Below are positions 12,301 to 22,091 of a DNA stretch of 64,000 bases, piece by piece. Origin of the DNA: Entophlyctis helioformis (lineage: Eukaryota > Chytridiomycota > Chytridiomycetes > Chytridiales > Chytriomycetaceae); NCBI GenBank assembly GCA_025526915.1, contig JAHLKH010000027.1:62001-126000 (forward strand), in the 5' to 3' direction. The first letter of the stretch is position 1. Every line of letters begins with the position of its first letter. The notes beneath the pieces are model-generated. The model made no database searches, had not been told where the DNA came from, and was given only the letters and a program-made list of their open reading frames with translations. A program made the translations under genes and the position numbers.

Positions 12301-12736
12301 TGACAGCGTGTGTGCGTATGGCAGACAATACGAGTACGGTGCCGACGCTCGATGCGGCGTTTGAGGCTGCCCAGCGCGACAAGAAGGAGACGTTCATCAC
12401 ATTCTTCCAAAAGTATGTCGAGATTGCTGGCGCCAAGGTCGTCCACTTTGAGCAGCAGGGTCTTGATCCAACCACGACACCCTGGTGGCGATGGGTTGTC
12501 GGCTTCTTCCGCGAAGTTACCCGTGCGGTAAGCTGCACTGCCTGGTGGCCTGCATGGCCTGTTTCCTTTGCGCAAACGTGCTCATTCACGTGCATGCGCA
12601 GTTCAAGGACGATGTCGAGCAAGTCAAGTTTACTGTGGATGCTGTGGTGTTCACGCCTGATATCGATCCGCGTGTCTCCCAGCTGTGGACCGAGTTCAAG
12701 GCCGCCTCCGAGCTTCACCAAGACGACGTTGCATAA
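9334..12736 (+). CDS. NCBP1: nuclear cap-binding protein subunit 1 (CBP80)
   Basis: Large subunit of the nuclear cap-binding complex, which binds m7G-capped Pol II transcripts with CBP20 and promotes splicing and export. Ten exons join in frame: 9334-9349, 9447-9682, 9834-9928, 9988-10144, 10260-10415, 10479-11320, 11406-11602, 11682-12254, 12325-12527 and 12602-12736, giving 869 residues, near the yeast and animal sizes. The N-terminus is Arg/Gly/Tyr-rich. The MIF4G-type region has [16 protein letters not shown]. Later hallmarks are [20 protein letters not shown] and [18 protein letters not shown]. The first exon encodes only MGDYN plus one base. Every junction is GT-AG and no frame error was found, so base quality here is good. 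Confidence 0.95.
9360..9453 (+). repeat. NCBP1 intron 1 sequence shared, inverted, with both ABCG-ABCC spacers
   Basis: From 9360 through the 3' splice site to seven bases into exon 2, this sequence matches the reverse complement of 21910-22000 and 17620-17709 with only a few differences. A shared core is GCTGGACACTTGCGCAGTCG. The 5' splice site itself is outside the match. Confidence 0.85.
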
Positions 12737-12878
12737 GGGGAATGCGATATTCGCGCTCCTGTCGTCTCGCCAGTGCTGCTCAGGGCCTGCTCCTGAGCCG
12801 CAATGCAAATGTTTGTGGCTGAGGAATGAAGCACAATCTTCACCTGCGTTCTTTCATCGTGTGTCGCGTTGTTTTGGC

Positions 12879-15253
12879 ATGGCACCGTTGGTGACTCTGG
12901 GCCAGATGGCTGTCCAGGCGTCCGTGACCAAACTCCTCAAGGTCATATCCGTTGGTAAGCCTCGCCATCCTTGTCCATGAACCTTGGCCACAGCGTTGCT
13001 CACAGCAAGCAGAGAATCCTGTCCAGGTCGACAAACAGCGGCGGTTTGACGACGCCTTGCAGGCTGGCCAGGCACTGATAACGCGGTCGCTGCATCCCAA
13101 ACACTCGGCACGGCTCTCGCTGATGCTGGCCGCGCCTACCGTCGAAGCGCTCGTGGCCGGCATCGCTGCTCGCACATACACTGCGCAGGATATCGTGTGC
13201 GTGTATGGCCAGCGTGTGCTCGACACGCACAGGCGGTTCAACTGCGTGAGCGAGGTGCTCATCCAAGACGCGATGGACACGGCCGAGAGCCTTGACAGGC
13301 ATTTCCAAGACACGGGCAGTCTTGTTGGTAAGTGGGCTGGTGCGTAGAAGTGGGTGGACGGCGCTGTGCTGATTCGCAGACCTAGGGCCGCTGCATGGAG
13401 TGCCGTTTGCAGTCACCGACGACTGCGACGTGCATGGTGCAGGTACGTATGCAAACAAGCAAACCAACATGCGCTCATCTGCAGCGTGTTGCATGAAACT
13501 GACATTCGCCCGTGTTGGCAGACTCGACACTTGGATGTTCATGCGGGGCTATGAAGCCAAAACTGCAGGACTCGCCAGTCGTCAGACGGATACGCCGACT
13601 GGGAGGCATCATCCTGTGCAAGACAAGCGTGCCTTGGCACATGTTGTTTGCCGATGTGGTCAATCCAGTGTACGGGGCGAGCGTGCATCCAACAAATGCC
13701 AAGCTGTCGCTTGGTGGCCATAGCGGTGCTCTTTGCGCGCTCTTATCGGGCAGTACGTCGGCCGCCTCTCCATAGCATGCATTGGACAGAGACTCACCAT
13801 TATGACTGCCCAGGTGGATGCATGGTCGGTATTGGCACAGACGAGATTGGTGGTCTGCGTATCCCTGCCCAGCACACGGGACTATACACGCTCAAGCCTT
13901 CATTGGGCAGACTGCCGTCAGCATCCCCAACTCATGCATGGTCAACACTGTCCAGCGTGCCTGGTCCGGTCGCGTCAACGCTCTCCGATCTCATCTACAC
14001 ATTCAAAGCCATGACGTCCAGTCCGGTCCAACACACGGAGCCAACAGGCATGCCAATCCCCTTTGACGAGGCCGCCTTTGAGATGCTCAGCAAAAGGACG
14101 GGTCTTCGTATCGGGTATGTGGTCGACGATGGGATCTTGCACGCGTCGCCGGCATGCAAACGAGCAGTGTTCACAGCAGCCGCAGCACTCCTCGCCACAA
14201 ACCGGGGCCACAAGCTGATTCGCTTCAACCCACCTGCCCCCTCGGACGCCCTTGTCCTGTGGACCAAACTGTTTTCGTACGGCCGCGAGACGGACGGATC
14301 GCCGGCATCCAAGCAGTGTCTGCGGCAGGTGTCGGCGCAGCAGCAGGTCACGCAGCTCGAGGCGCTGTTTCCGTTTCTGCTGCTGATGCGCGTGCCGCAG
14401 CTTGTGCGGTCTGCGGCAGCACTCGCGATGGGATGGCTCATCAACGATTCAGTGCTGACGAGGAGCATCCGGTGGTTTGGCGGGTCGCCGTCATGGGCAT
14501 CCCTCGAGGAACGGACGTTTGCAAATACGAGGGATCTGGAGGCCGAGCGGCAGGCATATGCACGCTGGTTTGCAGAGTCGTGGGATCATGCTCAGCTGGA
14601 CGTGATCTTGTGTCCAGGTACGCCGTGGCTGTTGTGGCTGTCTGGAACACACGCACACACACTGACCAGGCTGGCCATTGGCAGTGCACGCGTGTCCGCC
14701 TCTGCCAAGTGTGTCGACTCCGTTTGTATGGACCGGCTCGTTCTATAGCACGCTGTACAGTCTGCTGGACTACACGGCCGGGTTCCTGCCCAACCTGACT
14801 CGCGTGTCGGCAGCGGACACCGTGCCAAACATCCTGCAGTACGTGCACAGGGATCCGATGCCGCCTGCCAACGGCATCCATGTCCACGGAGGCAACCAGC
14901 CGCTGGACATCCCTCCTCAGCAACAGCCTGCAGCCGCACAGCCAGGCGCAGCCCAGCCACCGCAACCGCAACCACAACCACAACAAGCTCAGCAGCCACG
15001 GGCAGGGCACGCGGCACGAAGCCGCACGCGGCTGTTCAACTTTATGGGCATCCTCGGCATGGAAGAGGTCAACCACAACGTCAGCGACGGAACAAGCGTT
15101 GGCCAGGGCGTCGGCGTGCAGATTGTCTGCCGGCGGTTCGAGGAAGAGAAGGTGCTGGCGGTCATGAAGGCGATCGAGGAGGGACTGCCCCATGTTGGGA
15201 ACGTGGCTGTGCAAGCCGCTCCGGGCGGGGTTGAGAATGCAGTGAATGGGTGA
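12879..15253 (+). CDS. FAAH-like amidase-signature protein lacking the catalytic triad
   Basis: Amidase-signature fold of the fatty-acid amide hydrolase group. Exons 12879-12954, 13010-13327, 13380-13442, 13522-13752, 13814-14617 and 14685-15253 join in frame to 686 residues. The N-terminal region, then PLHGVPFAV, GIILCKTSVPWHM, VGIGTDEIGGLRIPA, GLYTLKPSLGRLP and the LLDYTAGFLP segment line up with fungal and animal FAAH proteins. The family's catalytic Lys (normally VKD) is Thr in FAVTDD, the cis-Ser of the GGSSGG motif is His in GGHSGA, and the nucleophile Ser of GGS is Leu in EIGGLRIP. The frame is otherwise clean. A Gln/Pro-rich insert precedes the C-terminus. It is probably a non-catalytic lipid-amide binder or scaffold. 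Confidence 0.85.
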
Positions 15254-15370
15254 GGCGGGCATGCGTCGGGCGGCAGGTGCACGGACGAGCGCACAGGGCA
15301 GTGGCAATGACGAGGGCTACGGCATGTGGCAATGAACAGCTGCTTTCGTCCGCAGCAAGCACAATGTCAT

Positions 15371-15400
15371 TGCCACGGCAGTGCATGCGAGTATAAGAAG
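15371..15400 (+). promoter_or_regulatory. core promoter of ABCG copy 2
   Basis: TGCCACGGCAGTGCATGC at 15371-15388 is followed by GTATAAGAAG at 15391, about 60 bp before the ATG. The same element pair precedes copies 1 and 3. Confidence 0.6.
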
Positions 15401-15451
15401 TGGGCATTCCCGTCATGGCAGCCGCACCAACATCCGATAAGACCCACTGCC

Positions 15452-17568
15452 ATGGCAACCACCACGCAAGATACGGCCGTCATTGTCGTGCGCGACACGA
15501 CCGGCAAGCCGCACGTTCCCGTCGACTACATCAAGAGCACCAGGCCGTGCCTCGAGTGGCGAAACGTGTCGTTCACCGTTGAGCTCGCCGACAAGAAGCA
15601 GCGCCAGCTGCTGCACAGCATGAACGGATCTGTCCAGGCTGGCGAGGTCGTCGCCATCATGGGCGGCTCAGGCAAGTCCCCGTCATGCTCATTCGCATTC
15701 ACATCGTCGTTCGCCTCTGGCGTTGGGATATTGCCCATCGTGTCTGACACTCTGCCCTGCTTCATCCATCGCTCGTGCATCAGGCGCTGGCAAGTCCACG
15801 CTGCTCAACGTCCTTGCCGGCCGCATCGGTCCTGGCGATCTGTCTGGCGACGTGCTTGTCAACGGCTCGCCACGCAACCCGTCCACCTGGCAGTCTCAGT
15901 GCGCATACGTCGAGCAGGACGATCTCATGTTCAAGACGCTCTCGGTCGAAGAGACGCTCACGTACTCGGCCATGCTGCGTCTGCCCGAGTCCATGCCAAC
16001 GGCCGAGAAGACCCGCTGCGTCAACGACATCATCATGGACCTCGGCCTCAACAACTGCCGCAGCACCCGCATCGGCGACACTGAGAACCGCGGCATCTCG
16101 GGAGGCGAGCGCAAGCGTGTGTCGATCGGCATCGAGATGGTCACCGACCCGCAGATTCTGTTCCTCGACGAGCCGACGTCGGGTCTGGACGCCTTCACGG
16201 CATTCAACATCATCGACACCATCAAGCGGCTGGCCGTCAAGCAGGACAAGATCGTGCTCATGACCATCCACCAGCCGCGCACGGACATTCTCGATCTGTT
16301 CGACAAGGTCGTGCTGCTCAGTGCAGGCCGCACGCTGTGGCTCGGTCCGACCCGCGACGCGCTTGCACACTTTGAGTCGCTCGGATACTCGCTGCCAGAC
16401 AAGACCAACCCGTCCGACTTCTTCCTCGACATCACGACGCTCGACCAGCGCACCGACAAGCTGCGCGAAGAGTCGCTTGTTCGCATTGACAAGTTCCACG
16501 AGGCATGGCTCGCGATCGAGAACAGTGACGACCTCACGCCTAGCGGCTCTGTGAGAACGGCCACGTCTTCGCTGGCTGCCTCAGACTCGTCCACCATGGG
16601 CAGCTTCAACACATCGTTCATGACCGAGTTCATCGTCCTGCTCAGACGCAACATGGTTGACGTTGTCCGTGATATCCCGACCTTTGTCGCGCACATTGCC
16701 AAGGCAGTCATCGTTATGGTATGTGCATGAAAGGCACTGTTGCTCGACCCATCAACCAGCCAATCAACCAACCAGACCGGATGCTGACCACTCATGATCC
16801 TCAATCCAATCCATCCAACACCGACAGTTCCTTCTTGGCTTTGTGTTCTTCAAGTCTGGCAATGACTTTGCCGGCACACAGAACAAGATCGGCGTGCTGT
16901 TCTTCATGGCCATCAACTCGACGCTGTCAATTGTCGTGTCAACCATTACGACCATCCCTCTCGAGCGACCCATCCTCAAGCGCGAGCGTGCAGCCGGCAC
17001 ATACCGCGCGTTTTCAGCCTACATCGCCAAGTGGATCTCGATGCTGCCGATCGTGTTTGTGACGACACTCATTCTCGCCATCCCCGTGTACTGGATGATC
17101 GGACTCCGCAGCGACGACGGCGGCAGATACGGCACCTTTGTGCTCATTCTCCTGGTGAACGCATTCGCTTCCAATGCGCTCGGTCTGCTCATTGGCTCCG
17201 CCGTGCGTGACATCAAGATTGGCCAGATCATGGCGCCGCTCATTGTCGTGGTCATGCTGCTCTTTGGCGGCCCGCTCGTGTCGCTTGATGCTACGCCCGT
17301 TGTGTTCAAGTGGATCCAGTACGTCTCGATCATCGCGATCAGCAACAAGGCGTTCGCACAGAACGAGTTTCTTGGCCGCACGCTCGAGTGTCCCAACCCC
17401 AATGCAGTCTGCTACCGCGACGGCCAGCAGGTCATTGACACGCTCGCACTCGGATCGCCGTCACTGTGGGCGAGCGTTGCGCATAACCTTGGCCTTGCAG
17501 TCTTCCTCCTTGTGCTTGGATACATCATGTTTGAGCGCACCAGCAAACCCCTGATGCGTCTCAAGTAG
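15452..17568 (+). CDS. ABCG (WBC) half-transporter, copy 2, intact
   Basis: Plasma-membrane type ATP-driven exporter, substrate unknown. Exons 15452-15671, 15784-16718 and 16828-17568 give 631 residues without a frame break. NBD: Walker A GGSGAGKST is split by the first intron; signature ISGGERKRVS; Walker B ILFLDEPTSGLD; H-loop MTIHQPR. The membrane domain begins near FIVLLRRNMVDVVRD and has six likely spans, with a large C-terminal extracellular loop (CPNPNAVCY). Intron 1 has a GC donor. It heads a tandem unit with the truncated ABCC gene that follows, and is inverted relative to copy 1. Of the three copies this is the one most likely to be functional. Confidence 0.95.
15672..15783 (+). other. 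GC-AG intron inside the Walker A codons of ABCG copy 2
   Basis: The donor is GCAAGT and the acceptor CATCAG. Only this junction restores the P-loop GGSGAGKST. The direct repeat GGCAAGTCC occurs at both ends of the intron. The same intron is present in copies 1 (1335-1446) and 3 (about 19979-20090). Confidence 0.85.
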
Positions 17569-17592
17569 CGTATCTGTCCATATCATTAATCC

Positions 17593-17598
17593 AATAAA
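17593..17598 (+). terminator. polyadenylation signal AATAAA after ABCG copy 2
   Basis: AATAAA 25 bp after the stop codon. The same hexamer follows copy 3 at 21883-21888. Confidence 0.6.
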
Positions 17599-17619
17599 CA
17601 GTGTGCATCACCACCTTAA

Positions 17620-17709
17620 GAGCGTCCTGTTGGACACAAGCCATCACACCGAGCCACGCAGCAGTGAGTGTCAGCGACTGCGCAAGTGTCCAGCTTCACG
17701 TCTGTCTTG
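17620..17709 (-). repeat. inverted copy of the NCBP1 intron 1 sequence (unit A)
   Basis: The reverse complement matches 9360-9453 with few differences. It lies in the 230-bp spacer between ABCG copy 2 and ABCC copy A. Confidence 0.85.
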
Positions 17710-17800
17710 TGCGTCAGTCGAGTCATCAACGCCAGATCTGATTGAAAAGCAGCAATTTTCTTCGGCTGTCTTCAACCGAACCAGCGGCATTCAGGCATTC

Positions 17801-18834
17801 ATGACGGCAACCACCCTGCTCAAGTCGCCAAGTGCCAGTGCACCTGCTGGCCAGATCAATCGCAACGCCTACTCGTTCGTCACCTTCTCATGGCTGAACC
17901 CCGTCCTCCGCCGTGGCTTCAACAAGCCGCTGCAGCAAGAGGTATCTTGAACGTCCTTGTGCACCAGCCGCCGTTGAGGCTGACATTCGCTTGAAGGACC
18001 TGCCCGACCTGAGCGACAATGACAAGTCTGTTGCTGCCCAGCACATCATGGACGGCTTCTGGTCGTCCTTCTACGCTCATTCCGCTGATCCCTCCCCACC
18101 AAGCAGCCGTCGCTCGCCGGATCACTTGTTCCGCATTTCCTGCCATACTAGTGTGTCCTCGATGTTCTGCCGTTGCATTGTGGCTTGCGCCTCTTGACGA
18201 GTCACATGACTAACGTCATCACAGCCTCCTCGACTTCCTGCTGCGAGCGATCCCGGTTGCTTCCAGCATCGGCATGCCTCTGCTCATCCCCCAGATCCTG
18301 CAGATTCTGGCCGACGGCCCGGACTCGCCTGGCCTGATCATCCGCAATATCTATGCCCTGATCGCTCTCTACTTCTGCGCACAGTTTGTCACGTTTGCCG
18401 CAACTACTCGTCCAGCGCCTTGAGGCTCAATATCGAGATGCACCTGCGATCGGTCGCCACCAACGCCGTCTACGTCAAGGCCCTGCGTCTGTCGCCCAAG
18501 GCTCGCAAGACGTTCACTGCCGGCAAGATCAACTCGATTCTCGGCTCTGACATTGCGGCTGTTACCGGCATTGGCAACAGCGTCCTCGAGCTCATCATGA
18601 ACTCTGTCCAGATTGCCCTTGCGGTCTACTTCCTTGCTCGCGTTCTGGGCTACGCCATCTGGATCTCTGCCGGCGTCTACCTCGCTCTGACGTTCTTCCA
18701 GTTTGCTCTGGGGCCGCTCGTCTCCAGCGCGTTTGGCGCTGTCATGGTTGGTCTGGACAAGCGTACCAAGCGTCTGCGCGAGTTCCTGTACGGCATCAAG
18801 ATCATCAAGTACCAAGCCGCTGAAGACGTGTGTT
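17801..18834 (+). pseudogene. ABCC (MRP-type) transporter, copy A, truncated
   Basis: 5' third of an ABCC full transporter: an N-terminal stretch with FSWLNPVLRRGFNKPL, the first membrane domain (LRAIPVASSIGMPLLIPQI, MNSVQIALAVYFLARVLGYA) and the coupling segment TKRLREFLYGIKIIKYQAAED. At 18834 it departs abruptly from copy B (which continues from 23116), and no nucleotide-binding domain follows. It also carries a one-base difference near 18405 that breaks the frame. Without either NBD it cannot be a transporter. The break marks the right end of duplicated unit A. Confidence 0.85.
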
Positions 18835-19695
18835 GGAGGACGGTAGGCGGTCCACCTGCCGTCTTGTGCATCTTGACTGCCAGACCGTCCCTTGCACACT
18901 CTTTCAGGAGAGGTGCAATGTGGATCTCTTGCGGTCAGACACACTGAGTGGCCTTACAAGCAGGCATCCAATGCGACTGTGGAGGCAGATCTGGCGGCTC
19001 TGGTGGATCTGCCGGCGGTCGCGTTAGAGCAGCTGAATCCAGGTGGACAGAATGGATGGTGCGAGCTGACTGGCCAACACCCATGCAATGGCGATCCAGA
19101 CGGGTGGTGGGCAGAGCACAGAGATGCACTGGCCCACCCGATCAGTTGCGGTGACAGTAGTTGACGTTGTCGCGTTGGTTGCCGGCCGAGTGCAGGCAGT
19201 GTCGGTTGAGCAGTGACAGGCAGCGATTGCTGATGCGGCTGGGTCGGCAGCATCTGCAAGGGCAGATCAGACGGTAAGCGGGCGGCGGTTGATGTTCTGG
19301 CTGCAGGTTGTGCAGCTCAGTCGGTGCGGTTGGCGGCTCGGGAGACAGGTGAGGCAGATGGAGCGTTGTCGGCAGTTGAGACGGGTGCGAGGGCGAGTGT
19401 GCTGACAGGCGGTGCATCTGCTTGGCAAGGGCTGGTGCGGCGGGTGCGGCTGGATGCTGCTCAGTCGAGAGGCTGGGCAGAGCGGCTGGTGTTGCTGGTG
19501 CAGATGGCAGATCGATGGGCATCGGCTGATCCGCGATGGATGTGCTGATTGTGGGCTGGCTGTGGATGCTGCTCTGGGCAGTGGCGTTCAGAATGCAATG
19601 AATGGTTGAGGAGGGGCGCTCATGGCAGTGGCAAGGGCAGTGGCAGGTGGCAACGAAGTAGCGCAGTATGGCATAGCCCGCGCGTTGCGTGTCAT
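18835..19695. other. unassigned sequence between the two transporter units
   Basis: About 860 bp with no confident gene. The plus strand has short Ala-rich helical readings (for example 19324-19548, with WQGLVRRVRLDAAQSRGWAE) that do not join. At about 19585-19610 the sequence AATGCAATGAATGG resembles the 3' end of the amidase-like gene (15236-15253). This suggests that the tail of that gene was carried along in the tandem duplication and has decayed. Confidence 0.45.
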
Positions 19696-19723
19696 TGCCA
19701 CGGCAGTGCATGCAATTATAAAA
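19696..19723 (+). promoter_or_regulatory. core promoter of ABCG copy 3
   Basis: TGCCACGGCAGTGCATGC as in copies 1 and 2, followed by a better TATA box (TATAAAA at 19717-19723) about 55 bp before the ATG. Confidence 0.6.
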
Positions 19724-19774
19724 GGCGGCCTCCGGCCAGCACCCTCATCAGCATCTGACGACAAGACTCTCCCA

Positions 19775-21858
19775 ATGAGCACCCTCAAGACACCGCTGTG
19801 ATCGCTGTTCCTGATGAGTCAAAGCCCGTCGACTACATCAAGAGCACCAGGCCGTGCCTCGAGTGGCGAAACGTGTCGTTCACCGTCGAGGTCGCCGACA
19901 AGAAGCAGCGCCAGCTGCTGCGCACATGAACGGCGCTGTCCAGGCTGGCGAGGTCGTCGCCATCATGGGCGGCTCAGGCAAGTCCCCGTCATGCTCATTC
20001 ACATTCATATCGTCGTTCGCCTCTGGCGTTGGGATATTGCCCTTCGTGTCTGACACTCTGCCCTGCTTCATCCATCGCTCGTGCATCAGGCGCCGGCAAG
20101 TCCACGCTGCTCAACGTCCTTGCCGGCCGCATCGGTCCTGGCGATCTGTCTGGCGACGTGCTTGTCAACGGCTCGCCACGCAACCCGTCCACCTGGCAGT
20201 CGCAGTGCGCATACGTCGAGCAGGACGATCTCATGTTCAAGACGCTCTCGGTCGAAGAGACGCTCACGTACTCGGCCATGCTGCGTCTGCCCGAGTCCAT
20301 GCCAACGGCCGAGAAGACCCGCCGCGTCAACGACATCATCATGGACCTCGGCCTCAACAACTGCCGCAGCACCCGCATCGGCGACACTGAGAACCGCGGC
20401 ATCTCGGGCGGCGAGCGCAAGCGTGTGTCGATCGGCATCGAGATGGTCACCGACCCGCAGATTCTGTTCCTCGACGAGCCGACGTCGGGTCTGGACGCCT
20501 TCACGGCATTCAACATCATCGACACCATCAAGCGGCTGGCCGTCAAGCAGGACAAGATCGTGCTCATGACCATCCACCAGCCCGCACGGACATTCTCGAT
20601 CTGTTCGACAAGGTCGTGCTGCTCAGTGCTGGCCGCACGCTGTGGCTCGGCCCGACCCGCGACGCGCTTGCACACTTTGAGTCGCTCGGATACTCGCTGC
20701 CAGACAAGACCAACCCGTCCGACTTCTTCCTCGACATCACGACGCTCGACCAGCGCACCGACAAGCTGCGCGAAGATTCGCTTGCCCGCATTGACAAGTT
20801 CCACAGGCATGGCTCGCGATCGAGAACAGTGACGATCTCACGGTTACGGCTCTGTGAGAACGGCCACGTCTTCGCTGGCTGCCTCGACTCGTCCACCATG
20901 GGCAGCTTCAACACATCATTCATGACCGAGTTCATCGTCCTGCTCAGACGCAACATGGTTGACGTTGTCCGTGATATCCCGACCTTTGTCGCGCACATTG
21001 CCAAGGCAGTCATCATCATGGTATGTGCATGAACGGCGCTGTTGCTTCCAAACGCCAATCAACCCAGACCGGAAGCTGACCGCTCATGATCCTCAATCAC
21101 ATCCATCCAACACCGACAGCTCCTTCTTGGTTTCATCTTCTTCAAGTCGGGCAACGACTACGCTGGCACACAGAACAAGATCGGCGTGCTTTTCTTCATG
21201 GCCACCAACTCAACGCTGTCGATTGTCGTGTCAACCATTACGACCATCCCTCTCGAGCGACCCATCATCAAGCGCGAGCGTGCAGCCGGCACATACCGCG
21301 CGTTTTCAGCCTACATCGCCAAGTGGATCTCGATGCTGCCGATCGTGTTTGTGACGACGCTCATCTCGTCATCCCCGTGTACTGGATGATCGGACTCCGC
21401 AGCGACGACGCGGCAGATACGGCACCTTTGTGCTCATTCTCCTGGTGAACGCATTCGCTTCCAATGCACTCGGTCTGCTCATTGGCTCGGCTGTGCGTGA
21501 CATCAAGATTGGCCAAATCCTGGCGCCGCTCATTGTCGTGCTCATGCTGCTCTTTGGTGGCCCGCTCGTGTCGCTTGAATCCATGTCTGTCGTGTTCAAG
21601 TGGATCCAGTACGTCTCGATCATCGCGATCAGCAACAAGGCGTTCGTACAGAACGAGTTTCTTGGCCGCACGTTCGAGTGTCCCAACCCCAATGCAGTCT
21701 GCTACCGTGACGGCCAGCAGGTCATTGACACGCTCGCACTCGGATCGCCGTCACTGTGGGCGAGCGTTGCGCATAACATTGGCCTTGCAGTCTTCCTCCT
21801 TGTGCTTGGATACATCATGTTTGAGCGCACCAGCAAACCCCTGATGCGTCTCAAGTAG
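19775..21858 (+). CDS. ABCG half-transporter, copy 3, with several frameshifts
   Basis: Same three-exon layout and motifs as copy 2 (ISGGERKRVS, ILFLDEPTSGLD, membrane domain to RTSKPLMRLK; stop at 21856-21858). Compared with copy 2 it lacks single bases near the start (within 10 bases of the ATG), near 19925, 20582, 20803, 20888 and 21366, each of which breaks the frame. The coding sequence between breaks is well conserved and the promoter and poly(A) signal are intact. It is therefore either a recent pseudogene or a functional copy with unpolished assembly errors. It heads tandem unit B with the full-length ABCC gene. Confidence 0.85.
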
Positions 21859-21909
21859 CGTGTCTGTCCATATTATTATTCCAATAAACGTTGTGCATCA
21901 ACACCTTAA

Positions 21910-22000
21910 GAGCGTCCTGTTGGGCACAAGCCATCACACCGAGCCACGCAGCAGTGAGCGTCAGCGACTGCGCAAGTGTCCAGCTTCGCGTCCTGTCTTG
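21910..22000 (-). repeat. inverted copy of the NCBP1 intron 1 sequence (unit B)
   Basis: The reverse complement matches 9360-9453 more closely than the unit A copy does, including AAGACAGGAC at its 5' end and CAACAGGACGCTC at its 3' end. Confidence 0.88.
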
Positions 22001-22091
22001 TGCGTCAGTCGAGTCATCAACGCCAGATCTGATTGAAAAGCAGCAGTTTTCTTCGGCTGTCTTCAACCGAACCAGCGACATTCAGGCATTC

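Larger units (their letters stand above)
15371..18834 (+). repeat. tandem duplication unit A (ABCG-2 + truncated ABCC-A)
   Basis: Collinear with 19697-23116: promoter element, ABCG with both introns, poly(A) signal, NCBP1-intron-like spacer and 5' third of ABCC. Introns and spacer are conserved about as well as exons, which points to a recent duplication or gene conversion. Confidence 0.9.
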
